Of a stretch of 64,000 nt of DNA, positions 16,904 through 25,482 are shown piece by piece (position 1 is the stretch's first letter; every line of letters begins with the position of its first letter). The notes under the pieces were generated by a model. The model saw nothing but the letters and a program-made list of their open reading frames with translations, made no database searches and was not told the DNA's origin. The stretch comes from Streptomyces sp. NRRL F-2664 (GTDB taxonomy: Bacteria > Actinomycetota > Actinomycetes > Streptomycetales > Streptomycetaceae): assembly GCF_000719345.1 (NCBI RefSeq), contig NZ_JOFX01000007.1, positions 124,001 through 188,000 of the forward strand, in the 5' to 3' direction. Both the position numbers and the translations under genes were made by a program.

Positions 16904-17854
16904 GTGTTCGCTGCAGAACGTCGCCAATTGATCCTCGAAATGGTGCGGGCCAACGGAGCGGTGTCGCTCCGGGAGCTCGCCCGCGTCGTCCAGACCTCCG
17001 AAGTGACCGTACGGCGGGACGTGCGGGCACTGGAGGCCGAAGGACTCCTCGACCGCCGGCACGGCGGTGCGGTCTTGCCGGGCGGTTTCACGCGGGAGTC
17101 CGGCTTTCCGCAAAAGTCCCATCTCGCGACGGCGGAGAAGACCGCCATTGCCGATGTCGCGGCCGGCCTCGTGGAAGAGGGCGAGGCCGTCGTCGTCGGC
17201 GCGGGCACCACGACCCAGGAGCTGGCCCGCCGGCTCGCCCGCGTGCCCGGGCTGACCGTCGTCACCAACTCGCTGCTCGTCGCGCAGGCCCTGGCCCACG
17301 CCAACCGCGTGGAGGTGGTGATGACCGGCGGCACCCTGCGCGGCTCCAACTACGCCCTCGTGGGCAGCGGAGCCGAGCAGTCCCTCCAGGGGCTGCGGGT
17401 GTCCCGGGCCTTCCTGTCCGGGAGCGGCCTGACCGCCGAGCGCGGGCTGTCCACGTCCAACATGCTGTCCGCCAGCGTGGACCGGGCGCTGGTGCAGGCG
17501 GCGGGGGAGGTGGTGGTGCTGGCCGACCACACGAAGCTGGGCACCGACACCATGTTCCAGACCGTACCGACGGACGTGATGACCCGTCTGGTCACGGACG
17601 AGCCCCCGCCGCACGACGACCGTGCGGCGACGGAGCTCCAGGCCCTCGCCGACCAGGGCGTGCAGATCACCGTGGCCGGCGGACCTGTGGCCTCCGGAGC
17701 GGTGGACGGCATGCAGGGGCGACGGCCGCGCCGGGAGTCGCCGCTGCCGGTGCAGCGGCGCGGCGGGCCCACGGCCCAGCTGCGCAGTGCGCCCGGCGGG
17801 ATGCTGGAGCAGCAGGCGGAGCGGGCCCGGGTCGCCGACATGCGGCGCCGGTAG
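16904..17854 (+). CDS. DeoR-family transcriptional regulator
   Basis: A 316-aa protein starting at GTG 16904. The N-terminal DeoR helix-turn-helix (RRQLILEMVRANGAVSLRELARVVQTSEVTVRRDVRALE) is followed by HGGAVL and the sugar-phosphate sensor domain (GAGTTTQELARRL, TVVTNSLLVAQAL, VMTGGTLRGSNYALVGS, ADHTKLG). The last 60 residues are a Pro/Arg-rich extension beyond the usual 250-260 aa. Members usually repress sugar or nucleoside catabolism and bind a phosphorylated sugar. It is the only DeoR protein in the window, so it is a candidate for the palindromes at 3219 and 14522. No copy was seen in its own promoter. Confidence 0.88.
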   Translation: MFAAERRQLILEMVRANGAVSLRELARVVQTSEVTVRRDVRALEAEGLLDRRHGGAVLPGGFTRESGFPQKSHLATAEKTAIADVAAGLVEEGEAVVVGAGTTTQELARRLARVPGLTVVTNSLLVAQALAHANRVEVVMTGGTLRGSNYALVGSGAEQSLQGLRVSRAFLSGSGLTAERGLSTSNMLSASVDRALVQAAGEVVVLADHTKLGTDTMFQTVPTDVMTRLVTDEPPPHDDRAATELQALADQGVQITVAGGPVASGAVDGMQGRRPRRESPLPVQRRGGPTAQLRSAPGGMLEQQAERARVADMRRR

Positions 17855-17920
17855 CCACCCCGGCCGGCCGGACACCCCCGGCCGGCACCGGACACCCCAC
17901 CCCGGGACGTCCCGGACATC

Positions 17921-17958
17921 GCGAAGGCCCCACCCGGTCGACCGGGCGGGGCCTTCGC
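17921..17958. terminator. Bidirectional terminator between the DeoR gene and accA2
   Basis: GCGAAGGCCCC at 17921 pairs with GGGGCCTTCGC ending at 17958; inner pairing is also possible around a central GGTCGACC. It stands between two convergent genes. Confidence 0.85.
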
Positions 17959-17979
17959 GTGGTGCTGCGGGCCGGGACG

Positions 17980-19743
17980 TCAGTCCTTGATCTCGCAGAT
18001 CGTGGCGCCCGAGGTGACGGACGCGCCGACCTCGGCGGTGAGGCCCACGACGGTGCCGGAGCGGTGCGCGTTGAGCGGCTGCTCCATCTTCATCGCTTCC
18101 AGGACGACGATCAGTTCGCCCTCGGTGACCTGCTGGCCCTCCTCGACGGCGACCTTGACGATCGTGCCCTGCATCGGCGAGGTGAGCGTGTCGCCGGAGG
18201 CGGCCGGACCGGACTTCTTGGCCGCGCGGCGCTTCGGCTTCGCGCCGCCCGCGGCCGCCGTACGGGCCAGGGTCATGCCGAGGGAGGACGGCAGCGAGAC
18301 TTCGAGGCGCTTGCCGCCGACCTCGACGACGACCGTCTCGCGGCCCGGCTCCTCCTCGGCCTCCTCAGCGGCCGGAGCCGTGAACGCCGGGATCTCGTTG
18401 ACGAACTCGGTCTCGATCCACCGCGTGTAGACGGTGAAGGGGCTGCCGTCGGTGGGGGCGAACGCCGGGTCGACGACGACCGCGCGGTGGAACGGGATGG
18501 CCGTGGCCATGCCCTCGACCTCGAACTCGGCGAGCGCGCGGGCGGCGCGCTGCAGCGCCTGCTCGCGGGTGGCGCCGGTGACGATCAGCTTGGCCAGCAG
18601 GGAGTCCCAGGCCGGGCCGATGACGGAGCCGGACTCGACGCCCGCGTCGAGGCGGACGCCCGGGCCGGTCGGCGCGACGAACTTCGTCACCGTGCCGGGC
18701 GCCGGGAGGAAGTTGCGTCCCGGGTCCTCGCCGTTGATGCGGAACTCGATGGAGTGACCGCGCAGGACCGGGTCCCCGTAGCCGAGCTCCTCGCCGTCGG
18801 CGATGCGGAACATCTCGCGGACGAGGTCGATGCCGGAGACCTCTTCGGTGACCGGGTGCTCGACCTGGAGGCGGGTGTTGACCTCCAGGAAGGAGATCAG
18901 GCCGTCGGCGGAGACGAGGAACTCCACGGTGCCGGCGCCGACGTAGCCGGCCTCCTTCAGGATGGCCTTGGACGCGGCGTACAGCTCCGCGTTCTGCGCC
19001 TCGGTCAGGAACGGCGCGGGCGCCTCCTCCACCAGCTTCTGGTGGCGGCGCTGGAGGGAGCAGTCGCGGGTGGAGACGACGACGACGTTTCCGTGCGAGT
19101 CGGCCAGGCACTGGGTCTCGACGTGGCGCGGCTTGTCCAGGTAGCGCTCGACGAAGCACTCGCCGCGACCGAAGGCGGCGACGGCCTCCCGGACGGCGGA
19201 CTCGTAGAGCTCCGGCACCTCTTCGAGGGTGCGGGCGACCTTCAGACCGCGGCCACCGCCGCCGAAGGCGGCCTTGATGGCGATCGGCAGGCCGTGCTCC
19301 TTGGCGAAGGCGACGACCTCGTCGGCCCCGGAGACCGGGTCCGGCGTGCCGGCGACCAGCGGCGCGCCGGCGCGCTGGGCGATGTGGCGGGCGGCCACCT
19401 TGTCGCCGAGGTCGCGGATGGCCTGCGGCGGCGGGCCGATCCAGGTCAGACCGGCGTCGATCACGGCCTGGGCGAAGTCGGCGTTCTCGGACAGGAAGCC
19501 GTATCCGGGGTGGATGGCGTCCGCACCCGAGTCGGCGGCGGCCTGGAGGACCTTGGAGATGTCCAGGTAGCTGGCGGCCGGGGTGTCACCGCCCAACGCG
19601 AAAGCTTCGTCGGCCGCGCGGACGTGCAGAGCGTCCCGGTCCGGGTCGGCGTAGACGGCTACGCTCGCGATCCCGGCGTCCCGGCAGGCCCGAGCAACGC
19701 GGACAGCGATTTCGCCACGGTTGGCGATGAGCACCTTGCGCAC
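17980..19743 (-). CDS. accA2: Acyl-CoA carboxylase alpha subunit (biotin carboxylase plus BCCP)
   Basis: A 587-aa protein whose GTG start at 19743 has a strong AAGGAGG upstream. The biotin carboxylase domain ([21 protein letters not shown], the glycine-rich [10 protein letters not shown] loop, [16 protein letters not shown]) covers about residues 1-450. The C-terminal biotin carrier domain has EAMKMEQPL with biotin Lys 552. It carboxylates biotin with ATP and bicarbonate and serves acetyl- and propionyl-CoA carboxylases, giving malonyl- and methylmalonyl-CoA. Its usual partners pccB, accE and the biotin ligase gene lie at 46.9-49.8 kb, on the other side of the biosynthetic cluster. Confidence 0.95.
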   Translation of the reverse strand: MRKVLIANRGEIAVRVARACRDAGIASVAVYADPDRDALHVRAADEAFALGGDTPAASYLDISKVLQAAADSGADAIHPGYGFLSENADFAQAVIDAGLTWIGPPPQAIRDLGDKVAARHIAQRAGAPLVAGTPDPVSGADEVVAFAKEHGLPIAIKAAFGGGGRGLKVARTLEEVPELYESAVREAVAAFGRGECFVERYLDKPRHVETQCLADSHGNVVVVSTRDCSLQRRHQKLVEEAPAPFLTEAQNAELYAASKAILKEAGYVGAGTVEFLVSADGLISFLEVNTRLQVEHPVTEEVSGIDLVREMFRIADGEELGYGDPVLRGHSIEFRINGEDPGRNFLPAPGTVTKFVAPTGPGVRLDAGVESGSVIGPAWDSLLAKLIVTGATREQALQRAARALAEFEVEGMATAIPFHRAVVVDPAFAPTDGSPFTVYTRWIETEFVNEIPAFTAPAAEEAEEEPGRETVVVEVGGKRLEVSLPSSLGMTLARTAAAGGAKPKRRAAKKSGPAASGDTLTSPMQGTIVKVAVEEGQQVTEGELIVVLEAMKMEQPLNAHRSGTVVGLTAEVGASVTSGATICEIKD

Positions 19744-20746
19744 GATGGCTCCCTCCTTGAAACAAGCTGAGTTTAGGGACTGCCCACACGGCCTTTCGAC
19801 CCTTCCCAGGTGGTGACCTTGCCCACACAGAGTGTGATGCGAGGCCCGCTCCACCGGGGAACCCTTGTGGCGCCCCAGGTCAGGGGGATCCCCGACTGCA
19901 CAGTAACCCCGTCATGTATGCGAGGTCTCTGTCTCCCCGGTCAGCGGCCCCGGGTGATTCTTTGTCGAGTCCCTACGAACGGCCCACGTTTTCTTTGCTG
20001 GCGAGAGAGGAGTTGTCCCCTTGTTTACTGATTGGTAGCTCCGTCGTCCGCAGGGCGAACCGGGGACAACACCGTACCCACAGGTATGCGGCCGACGGCG
20101 GTCCCTACGGACGCCAGCGCGCCGGACGTGTACTCCGGACGGTCGACACCGGAGGCGGGCCGGGGTGGGCGCGCGGCGCGGGCGGGATGCCGGCGGCGAG
20201 GGCCCCGTGATGCGCCGACCCGCCGCGAGGTGCTCTCCGGGGGTCCGTACAGGCGCCCGCGCGACCGCCGCCGCTCTCCGTCGCGGCCGCAAAGAGGGGG
20301 AGGTGCCGAGGGGGCACCGACACACTCCCCCGAACGAGCGGGTATTTCAGGCCACGCGGGCTTTGTGACCGGTCGCGGGTGTCCGGAAGGCGCTGAGGGA
20401 CGGAGCGTCAGCGGTTAATCCTTCAAAGAAATATGACTGCCGGTCAGCCCGAGTCAGATGGCCCTTGCCGATGTTGACTGCGGTGAACACGCCAGGTTAG
20501 GTTTGCTGTTCCGTGTGCCCTGCCGGGCGGGCCGAGGCAAGTGGCTGCGGGGCGGCCGCGGGGCACAGCGCGGAGCCTACCGGGCGTCCCGTGGGCGGAT
20601 TTTCGCCCCCGACGCCGCGCGCTGCGGTGCCGGGCGGTTGACAAAAGAGCGCTTTGACCGGGCGCTTCCATGAAAACCCATTTCATTCCCCCGGTGACGG
20701 TGCGCACCGTTTCCCGGGCGAATGCAAATGAAGATGTGAGGGAAAA
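19744..20746. other. About 1 kb without a convincing gene (left edge of the cluster)
   Basis: The accA2 promoter must lie here, next to its start. Two open frames (20032-20418 plus, 19912-20325 minus) are arginine/proline-rich and lack ribosome sites and family features. The stretch 20420-20757 has runs of lower GC (for example around 20660-20760), unlike the core genes. No tRNA, transposase or attachment-site repeat was seen. It probably contains the junction between core chromosome and cluster. Confidence 0.5.
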
Positions 20747-21493
20747 TTGCCGGGGGATGATCTTCTCTATGACATACATCGACCAGAAGAGGATGCACGG
20801 GCAGCGTACTTAGCCGAGGAATGGTGGCGGCCGGACCGCCCGTACGACGTCGGTGAGGGCGAGGTCCACGTCTTCTCCCTCCTGAACGGGAGCGAATCCG
20901 GGCCCGTCCGCCGGCCGCCCCGCGGCGGCTCCGCGGACGACGACCGGACCGTCCGCGCCCTGCTCGGCCGTCTGCTGATGCGGCCGCCGGACGACATCCG
21001 CCTCGCCCGGGACGACCTGGGGCGGCAGAGATGGGACGCCGGGCCGCTGGGGATCGCGGTCTGCAGGGACGAGGGAGGGCTGCTCGTGGCCCTCGCCCGG
21101 GGGCTGTCGGTGGCGCTCAGCGCGGTCGGCGTCCCGGGCTCGGTGGAGGCCGAGGCCCTGTTGCCCTTCAGCCGGACGGAACGTGCCTTCGCGGGGGCGG
21201 CAGCGGCCGGACGGCGACCTCTCGTGCTGGCCCGGTTGTGGGCCCGAAAGGAGGCGGCGCTCCGCCTGGCCGGTCGCGGAGCGCTCGCGCGCGCCGCCGA
21301 GGTGGACGTGCTGGCCGCCGGGCCGGACGGCCGGGTGGCAGTGCCCGCGTCCGGGCCGTTCGGCGGGAGCGGGGTCGCGTACGTGAGGGACCTGCCCGCC
21401 GGGGCGGGGACGGCGGTGGCCGTGGCGGCCTCCGCCCCCGTCCGCAGCGCGGTGCTGCGCAGACTGCGATGTCCGGAGCCCGCTACGGCATGA
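20747..21493 (+). CDS. 4'-Phosphopantetheinyl transferase-like protein with degenerate motifs
   Basis: A 248-aa protein from TTG 20747, with GAGGG five bases before it. The N-terminus (EVHVFSLLNG) and the C-terminal motif WARKEAALRLAGRG (W165, K168, E169) follow Sfp-type PPTases, which load ACPs and carrier domains. Two other family motifs are poor: the SHS-type CoA-binding block reads IAVCRDEGG, and the metal-binding G-[VI]-D-x-E reads VGVPGSVEAE, without the aspartate. Activity is therefore doubtful. Codon 22 is TTA, suggesting bldA control. It overlaps the XRE gene tail to tail by 11 bp. It marks the left end of the cluster as I draw it. Confidence 0.7.
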   Translation: MPGDDLLYDIHRPEEDARAAYLAEEWWRPDRPYDVGEGEVHVFSLLNGSESGPVRRPPRGGSADDDRTVRALLGRLLMRPPDDIRLARDDLGRQRWDAGPLGIAVCRDEGGLLVALARGLSVALSAVGVPGSVEAEALLPFSRTERAFAGAAAAGRRPLVLARLWARKEAALRLAGRGALARAAEVDVLAAGPDGRVAVPASGPFGGSGVAYVRDLPAGAGTAVAVAASAPVRSAVLRRLRCPEPATA

Positions 21494-22751
21494 GGACGGC
21501 GTGCGGGTCGACGCCGGTGACGTGGCCGGGGGCGCTCAGCTCCCGCCACGTCTCCATCGCGAGCCGGACGGCGCCGGCCTTCTCGTACCCCTCGGCCGCC
21601 GCCCTGAGGTCCGTGGCCGCCTTCTCCTCCTGGTCCGCAGCCCTCCGGGCGCGGGCCCGGAGCACCGTGCAGCGCGCCCGGTCGAGCGGGTCCAGCGCGG
21701 AGGGGTCGAGCGCATCCGCCGCCGCGGACGCCTCACTCGCGGGTGCCTGCCCGGACCGTACGACGGCCAGCGCCTCCAGGGCGGTGAGCCAGGTCTGCGC
21801 CGCGGATGCGGACCCCGGCGTCGGCGCACTGCGCACCCGGTCCAGCAGGGCCCCGGCGGTCGGGTCGCCGGTGGCGAGCGCCAGCAGGGCGCGGGCCCGG
21901 GCCAGGCGGGTGCGCAGCCGGATGTCGTCCGACCGGCCGAGCAGCGCGTCGGCCTCGGCCAGCAGGCCGAGGGCCTCTGTGCCGCCGGCGAGGTGGCGGG
22001 CGCCGGCCGCCGCCCAGAGCGCGCAGGCGCGCAGCGGCTCGGCCGCCACCGAGGGCACCTCTTCGAGCAGGGTGTCGCCGAGGCTCTTCGCGCGGTGCCA
22101 CTCGCCGCTCTCGACGTAGGCCGTCAGCAGCACGACCTGGGCCTGGACGCGCTCGGGCCGGCCGGGCTCCAGGCCGGCGGCGGCGCCCGAGGCGTCCTCG
22201 GCGAAGGTGACGGCCTCGGAGAGCCGTCCCGTCCGCCGGTGCAGGTCGGCGAGCTCGATCGCGGCGCGGGTGCGCATGAGCTGCGCGGCGGTGGTGATCG
22301 GATCGTCCAGCAGCTCCCGCAGGACCGCCTCGCGGTCGGCGTCGGCGCCGAGGCGGTCCAGCACGGTGGCGAGCTCCCAGCGGGCCTCCCAGCGCACCTC
22401 GTCGAATCCGCCGTCACCGGCCTGCCGGACGACGGCGTCGAGCTGGCTGCGGGCCGCGGCCCAGTCGCCGGCCAGCTGGCTGGAGCGGGCGGCCACCAGC
22501 ATGCCGACGAGCTGGAGCCGGTGGGTGCGCTGCCGGTCCTGCGCCTCGGGCTCGCACAGCTCCTCGACCGTCACCCCGAGCCGCCCGGCGATGACCTTGG
22601 CGGCCTTGAGGCTGGGGATCCGGTGCCCGCTCTCGACCAGCGACACATAGCTGGACGAGACGCCCTCGCCGGCGAGGTCGCCCTGGGACAGGCCCTGGGT
22701 GCGACGGCTTTCCCGGACGCGTTTCCCGAATGCTGGCTGCTCGATCGTCAA
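21483..22751 (-). CDS. XRE-family regulator with TPR-like repeats
   Basis: A 422-aa protein starting at TTG 22751, without a strong ribosome site. The helix-turn-helix (FGKRVRESRRTQGLSQGDLAGEGVSSSYVS...) occupies residues 8-65. The rest is alpha-helical with repeated Ala/Leu/Arg-rich 34-residue-like units (for example EWHRAKSLGDTLLEEVP), as in peptide- or ligand-sensing XRE-TPR regulators of streptomycetes. It is the only regulator inside the cluster and is divergent from an MFS gene. The intergenic region holds a CCATGAC-type box pair (22899-22926), so it is the leading candidate for cluster control. Confidence 0.85.
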   Translation of the reverse strand: MTIEQPAFGKRVRESRRTQGLSQGDLAGEGVSSSYVSLVESGHRIPSLKAAKVIAGRLGVTVEELCEPEAQDRQRTHRLQLVGMLVAARSSQLAGDWAAARSQLDAVVRQAGDGGFDEVRWEARWELATVLDRLGADADREAVLRELLDDPITTAAQLMRTRAAIELADLHRRTGRLSEAVTFAEDASGAAAGLEPGRPERVQAQVVLLTAYVESGEWHRAKSLGDTLLEEVPSVAAEPLRACALWAAAGARHLAGGTEALGLLAEADALLGRSDDIRLRTRLARARALLALATGDPTAGALLDRVRSAPTPGSASAAQTWLTALEALAVVRSGQAPASEASAAADALDPSALDPLDRARCTVLRARARRAADQEEKAATDLRAAAEGYEKAGAVRLAMETWRELSAPGHVTGVDPHAVLMP

Positions 22752-22898
22752 GGTTCGGCTCGCTGTGTGGTGGAGGGTGGACGGATATTTACGGAGCGTG
22801 ACAGGGGATTCTACCTGACAGGGCTCGTGCTGTAAGGCGGAGTCGGGTACCGGTGTCGATTTTTGCGCATTCTTGGAGTATTCACGTAGTCACATTCG

Positions 22899-22926
22899 AG
22901 TCATGTTAATGTCAATACCCATGACA
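22899..22926. promoter_or_regulatory. Box pair AGTCATGT / CCATGACA, 20 bp apart
   Basis: AGTCATGT (22899-22906) and CCATGACA (22919-22926) form an inverted pair whose start-to-start distance is 20 bp. The second box contains the MFS start codon I use. Related CCATGACT pairs with the same 20-bp step occur at 24166-24193 and 32415-32442. Confidence 0.55.
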
Positions 22927-24162
22927 ATCGATGGGCGGCGGGGGCGGCGGCGCCGGTGGGGCGTGTATGTGCTGCTGGGCGGGGTGGCGGTCGCCTCGGT
23001 CGGCGAGGCCATGATGGTCGTGGCCGTCCCGTGGTTCGTGCTGCAGACGACCGGCAGCGTGGCGCAGACCGGATTCCTGGTGGCGCTCGGGGCCGTCGCT
23101 TCCGCAGCCGTGGGATTCGTGTCCGGCCCTCTGGTGGACCGCTGGGGTTTTAGGGCAACGGCTGCGGCCTCCTATGCGGTCGGCGGTATCGGAGCGGCGT
23201 GCATTCCGGTCGTGCACGCACTGGGGGCGCTGGACTTCCCCGTGCTCGCGGCGCTCGTCGTCGCCGCGAACGCCCTGGACGTGCCGGCCACCGCGGCCGT
23301 GACCGGTCTGGTGCCCGAGCTGTCCGCCGACGCGGACATGCCGCTGGAGCGGGGCAACGCGCTGCTCGGCGGAGTGCACCAGGTCGCCCAGCTGTGCGGG
23401 CCGCCCCTGGGGGGAGCCGCGGTCGCCCTGTTCGGCGTCGCGCACGTCCTGCTCGTCGACGCGGCGGCCTGCCTCGCGGCGGCGGCCCTCGTCGCCGGCT
23501 GCATCACGGCGGGCCGGGCCGGGCCGCGGGGCGCGCGGGCCGTCGGCGGCTACCTGGTCGAGCTGCGGTCGGGGCTGCGGCTCCTGCGCGAGCACCGGCT
23601 GCTGCGGGCCGTGGCCTTGTCGGGGACCGCCTTCAACGGGCTGGACAGCGGTCTGGCCGGCGTGGTCCTGGTGACGTACGCCTACCAGCACCTGGGGAGC
23701 GCGGCGAGCCTCGGTGTCCTGCTCACCGCATTCGGGCTGGGTGCGGTCGCCGGCACGGTGGGCTATGCCGTCGCCGGGCACCGGCTCGGAGCCCGCCGGA
23801 CGTACCTCGGCGCGGGCTTCGGCGTGGCCCTGCTGGTCGGCGCGCTGGCCGCCCTGCCCTCCCTGACCGTGGGAGCCGTCCTGCTCGCGCTGCTCGGCGC
23901 CTTCGCCGCTCCGGTGGGCCCGGTGCGGACCGCTGTGCTCCAACGCAGCGTTCCGCACGAGCAGTACGGGCGGGTCACGACGGCCGTCGACACGGCCGGA
24001 CTGGTCGCCGTCCCGCTGGGGGCCTCGCTGACCGTGGTGCTCGTCGGCGCCGCCGGCCTGCGCCCTGCGCTCGTGACCCTCGCCTGCGCGTATCTGCTGG
24101 TCGTCTGCTGCTGCTGGGCGGCGCCCGCGCTCCGGGGGATGCAGGCCGACCGATCGCCGTGA
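22921..24162 (+). CDS. MFS transporter
   Basis: A 413-aa integral membrane protein with about 12 helices and a typical MFS loop between helices 2 and 3 (GPLVDRWGFRATAAASYAVGG). It belongs to the drug-efflux-like group that includes macrolide efflux proteins. It starts at ATG 22921; ATG 22903, ATG 22909 and TTG 22873 are in frame, and an ATG 22903 start would place a TTA at codon 2. It is divergent from the cluster regulator and followed 78 bp later by the aldehyde dehydrogenase gene. It is a likely exporter or self-resistance pump for the product. Confidence 0.88.
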   Translation: MTIDGRRGRRRRWGVYVLLGGVAVASVGEAMMVVAVPWFVLQTTGSVAQTGFLVALGAVASAAVGFVSGPLVDRWGFRATAAASYAVGGIGAACIPVVHALGALDFPVLAALVVAANALDVPATAAVTGLVPELSADADMPLERGNALLGGVHQVAQLCGPPLGGAAVALFGVAHVLLVDAAACLAAAALVAGCITAGRAGPRGARAVGGYLVELRSGLRLLREHRLLRAVALSGTAFNGLDSGLAGVVLVTYAYQHLGSAASLGVLLTAFGLGAVAGTVGYAVAGHRLGARRTYLGAGFGVALLVGALAALPSLTVGAVLLALLGAFAAPVGPVRTAVLQRSVPHEQYGRVTTAVDTAGLVAVPLGASLTVVLVGAAGLRPALVTLACAYLLVVCCCWAAPALRGMQADRSP

Positions 24163-24165
24163 TAG

Positions 24166-24193
24166 CCATGACTGAACTTGACAATCAATGACT
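24166..24193. promoter_or_regulatory. Direct box pair CCATGACT / CAATGACT, 20 bp apart
   Basis: CCATGACT (24166-24173) and CAATGACT (24186-24193) are direct repeats with a 20-bp period, and TTGACA at 24178-24183 lies between them. They sit between the MFS stop and the aldehyde dehydrogenase start at 24241, so they probably mark the promoter of the ald-ThDP-AT-MFS operon. Confidence 0.6.
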
Positions 24194-24240
24194 GGGGGTT
24201 GACGCTGGCTCTCCATGGACTCCGCCCCGAGGAGGGATAC

Positions 24241-25482
24241 ATGAGCTCCGCTCCCGCCTGGCCGACCGCTCTCGACGAGCCGGTGCAGGTCCCCGACCCC
24301 GGACGGCTGGAGGCACTCCGCGCCGTCCGGGACTTCCTGGCCCGCGACCCCGGCGCCGTCCACGACCTGCTCTGCGAGATCTCCACGCACCGCGCCGCCG
24401 GGTACGAGATCGAGGCGACCATCGCCACGCTGGACGGCGCGCTCGACGAGTTCGAGAGGTACCGGCCGGGCCGGGTCCCGCGACTGGCGGTCTACATGCC
24501 GTCCAACGTCGTCCTCTACTCGTACGCCCTGTACCTGCTGGTGCCCGCCCTCTACGCGGACCGCCTGGTCTTCCGCCCCTCCAGCCAGGTCAAGGACCAG
24601 ATGGGCCGGCTGCACCGGCTGCTCGCCGCGCACCACGGGCTGCCGATCGAGCTGACCAACGCCAGTCAGCGGGAGTTCCTGCGCGAGCACGTACGGCCGG
24701 CCGACGTCGTCGTCTTCACCGGCGCCTACCGCAACGCCGAGCAGATCAGGTCCCAGCTCGCCCCGGGCCAGCTGTTCCTCTTCCTGGGCTCCGGGGTCAA
24801 CCCCTTCGTCGTCGCCCCGGGCGCCGACCTCGCCAGTGCGGCCCGCGACGCCGTCGAGATCCGGATGCACAACGCCGGCCAGGACTGCCTGGGCCCCGAC
24901 CTGTTCTGCGTCCACGAGGACCTCCTCGACGCGTTCCTCGACGCCCTCGTCACCGAGCTCAAGGCCCTGCGCTACGGGCCCTACACCGACCCGGACGCCG
25001 ACTACGGGCCCGTCTTCTACGACGGGGCACTGGAGGAGGCCGCCCAGTTCCTGGCCCGCAACCGCCGCGCCATCGTCCACGGCGGCCACGTCGACTTCCG
25101 CGAGCGCCGCATGGAGCCCACCGTCGTCCTCGGCGAGGAGGTGACGCCGCGGACCCCGGTGCCGGAGTTCTTCGCGCCGGTCTTCAACGTCGTCGGCTAC
25201 CGCGACCCGGAGGCCCTGGCGGCCACCCTCACCACCGCGGTGTTCACCGAACGCGCCCTCGGATCGAGCGTCTACGGCGACGCCCCCGCCCTCGTCGAGG
25301 CCCTGCGACGGCGCACCACCGTCACCGTCGACACCACCCTGCTGTCCATCGACGACGGCAACGCGCCCTTCGGCGGATACGGGCGGATGGCGAACTACAT
25401 CACCGACGGCACGCAGATGTGGACCGAACCGGTCCTCGTCTCCAAGGCCGTCGCCGAGCACCTCCCGGCGGCCGGCCGATGA
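24241..25482 (+). CDS. Aldehyde dehydrogenase / acyl-thioester reductase-like protein
   Basis: A 413-aa protein behind a GGAGGG ribosome site. The catalytic cysteine is C216 in HNAGQDCLGPDLF, and VNPFVVAPGADL and PFGGYGRMANYI match the aldehyde dehydrogenase superfamily. The usual general-base Glu of the ELGG block is missing (FLFLGSGVNP). Loss of that Glu is seen in acylating or reductive members. The stop overlaps the ThDP gene (ATGA). With the ThDP decarboxylase it could oxidise 4-guanidinobutyraldehyde to the acid or thioester that primes the acyl chain. Reduction of an acyl thioester to an aldehyde is the alternative. Confidence 0.75.
   Translation: MSSAPAWPTALDEPVQVPDPGRLEALRAVRDFLARDPGAVHDLLCEISTHRAAGYEIEATIATLDGALDEFERYRPGRVPRLAVYMPSNVVLYSYALYLLVPALYADRLVFRPSSQVKDQMGRLHRLLAAHHGLPIELTNASQREFLREHVRPADVVVFTGAYRNAEQIRSQLAPGQLFLFLGSGVNPFVVAPGADLASAARDAVEIRMHNAGQDCLGPDLFCVHEDLLDAFLDALVTELKALRYGPYTDPDADYGPVFYDGALEEAAQFLARNRRAIVHGGHVDFRERRMEPTVVLGEEVTPRTPVPEFFAPVFNVVGYRDPEALAATLTTAVFTERALGSSVYGDAPALVEALRRRTTVTVDTTLLSIDDGNAPFGGYGRMANYITDGTQMWTEPVLVSKAVAEHLPAAGR

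Noticed and set aside
20032..20418. Possible 128-aa gene in the 1-kb gap left of the cluster
   Set aside because: Arg/Pro/Gly-rich, no ribosome site, no family signal, and an equally long frame lies opposite it.
22912..25461. An 849-aa minus-strand frame opposite the MFS and aldehyde dehydrogenase genes
   Set aside because: It spans two well-supported plus-strand genes and their promoter; no family features.
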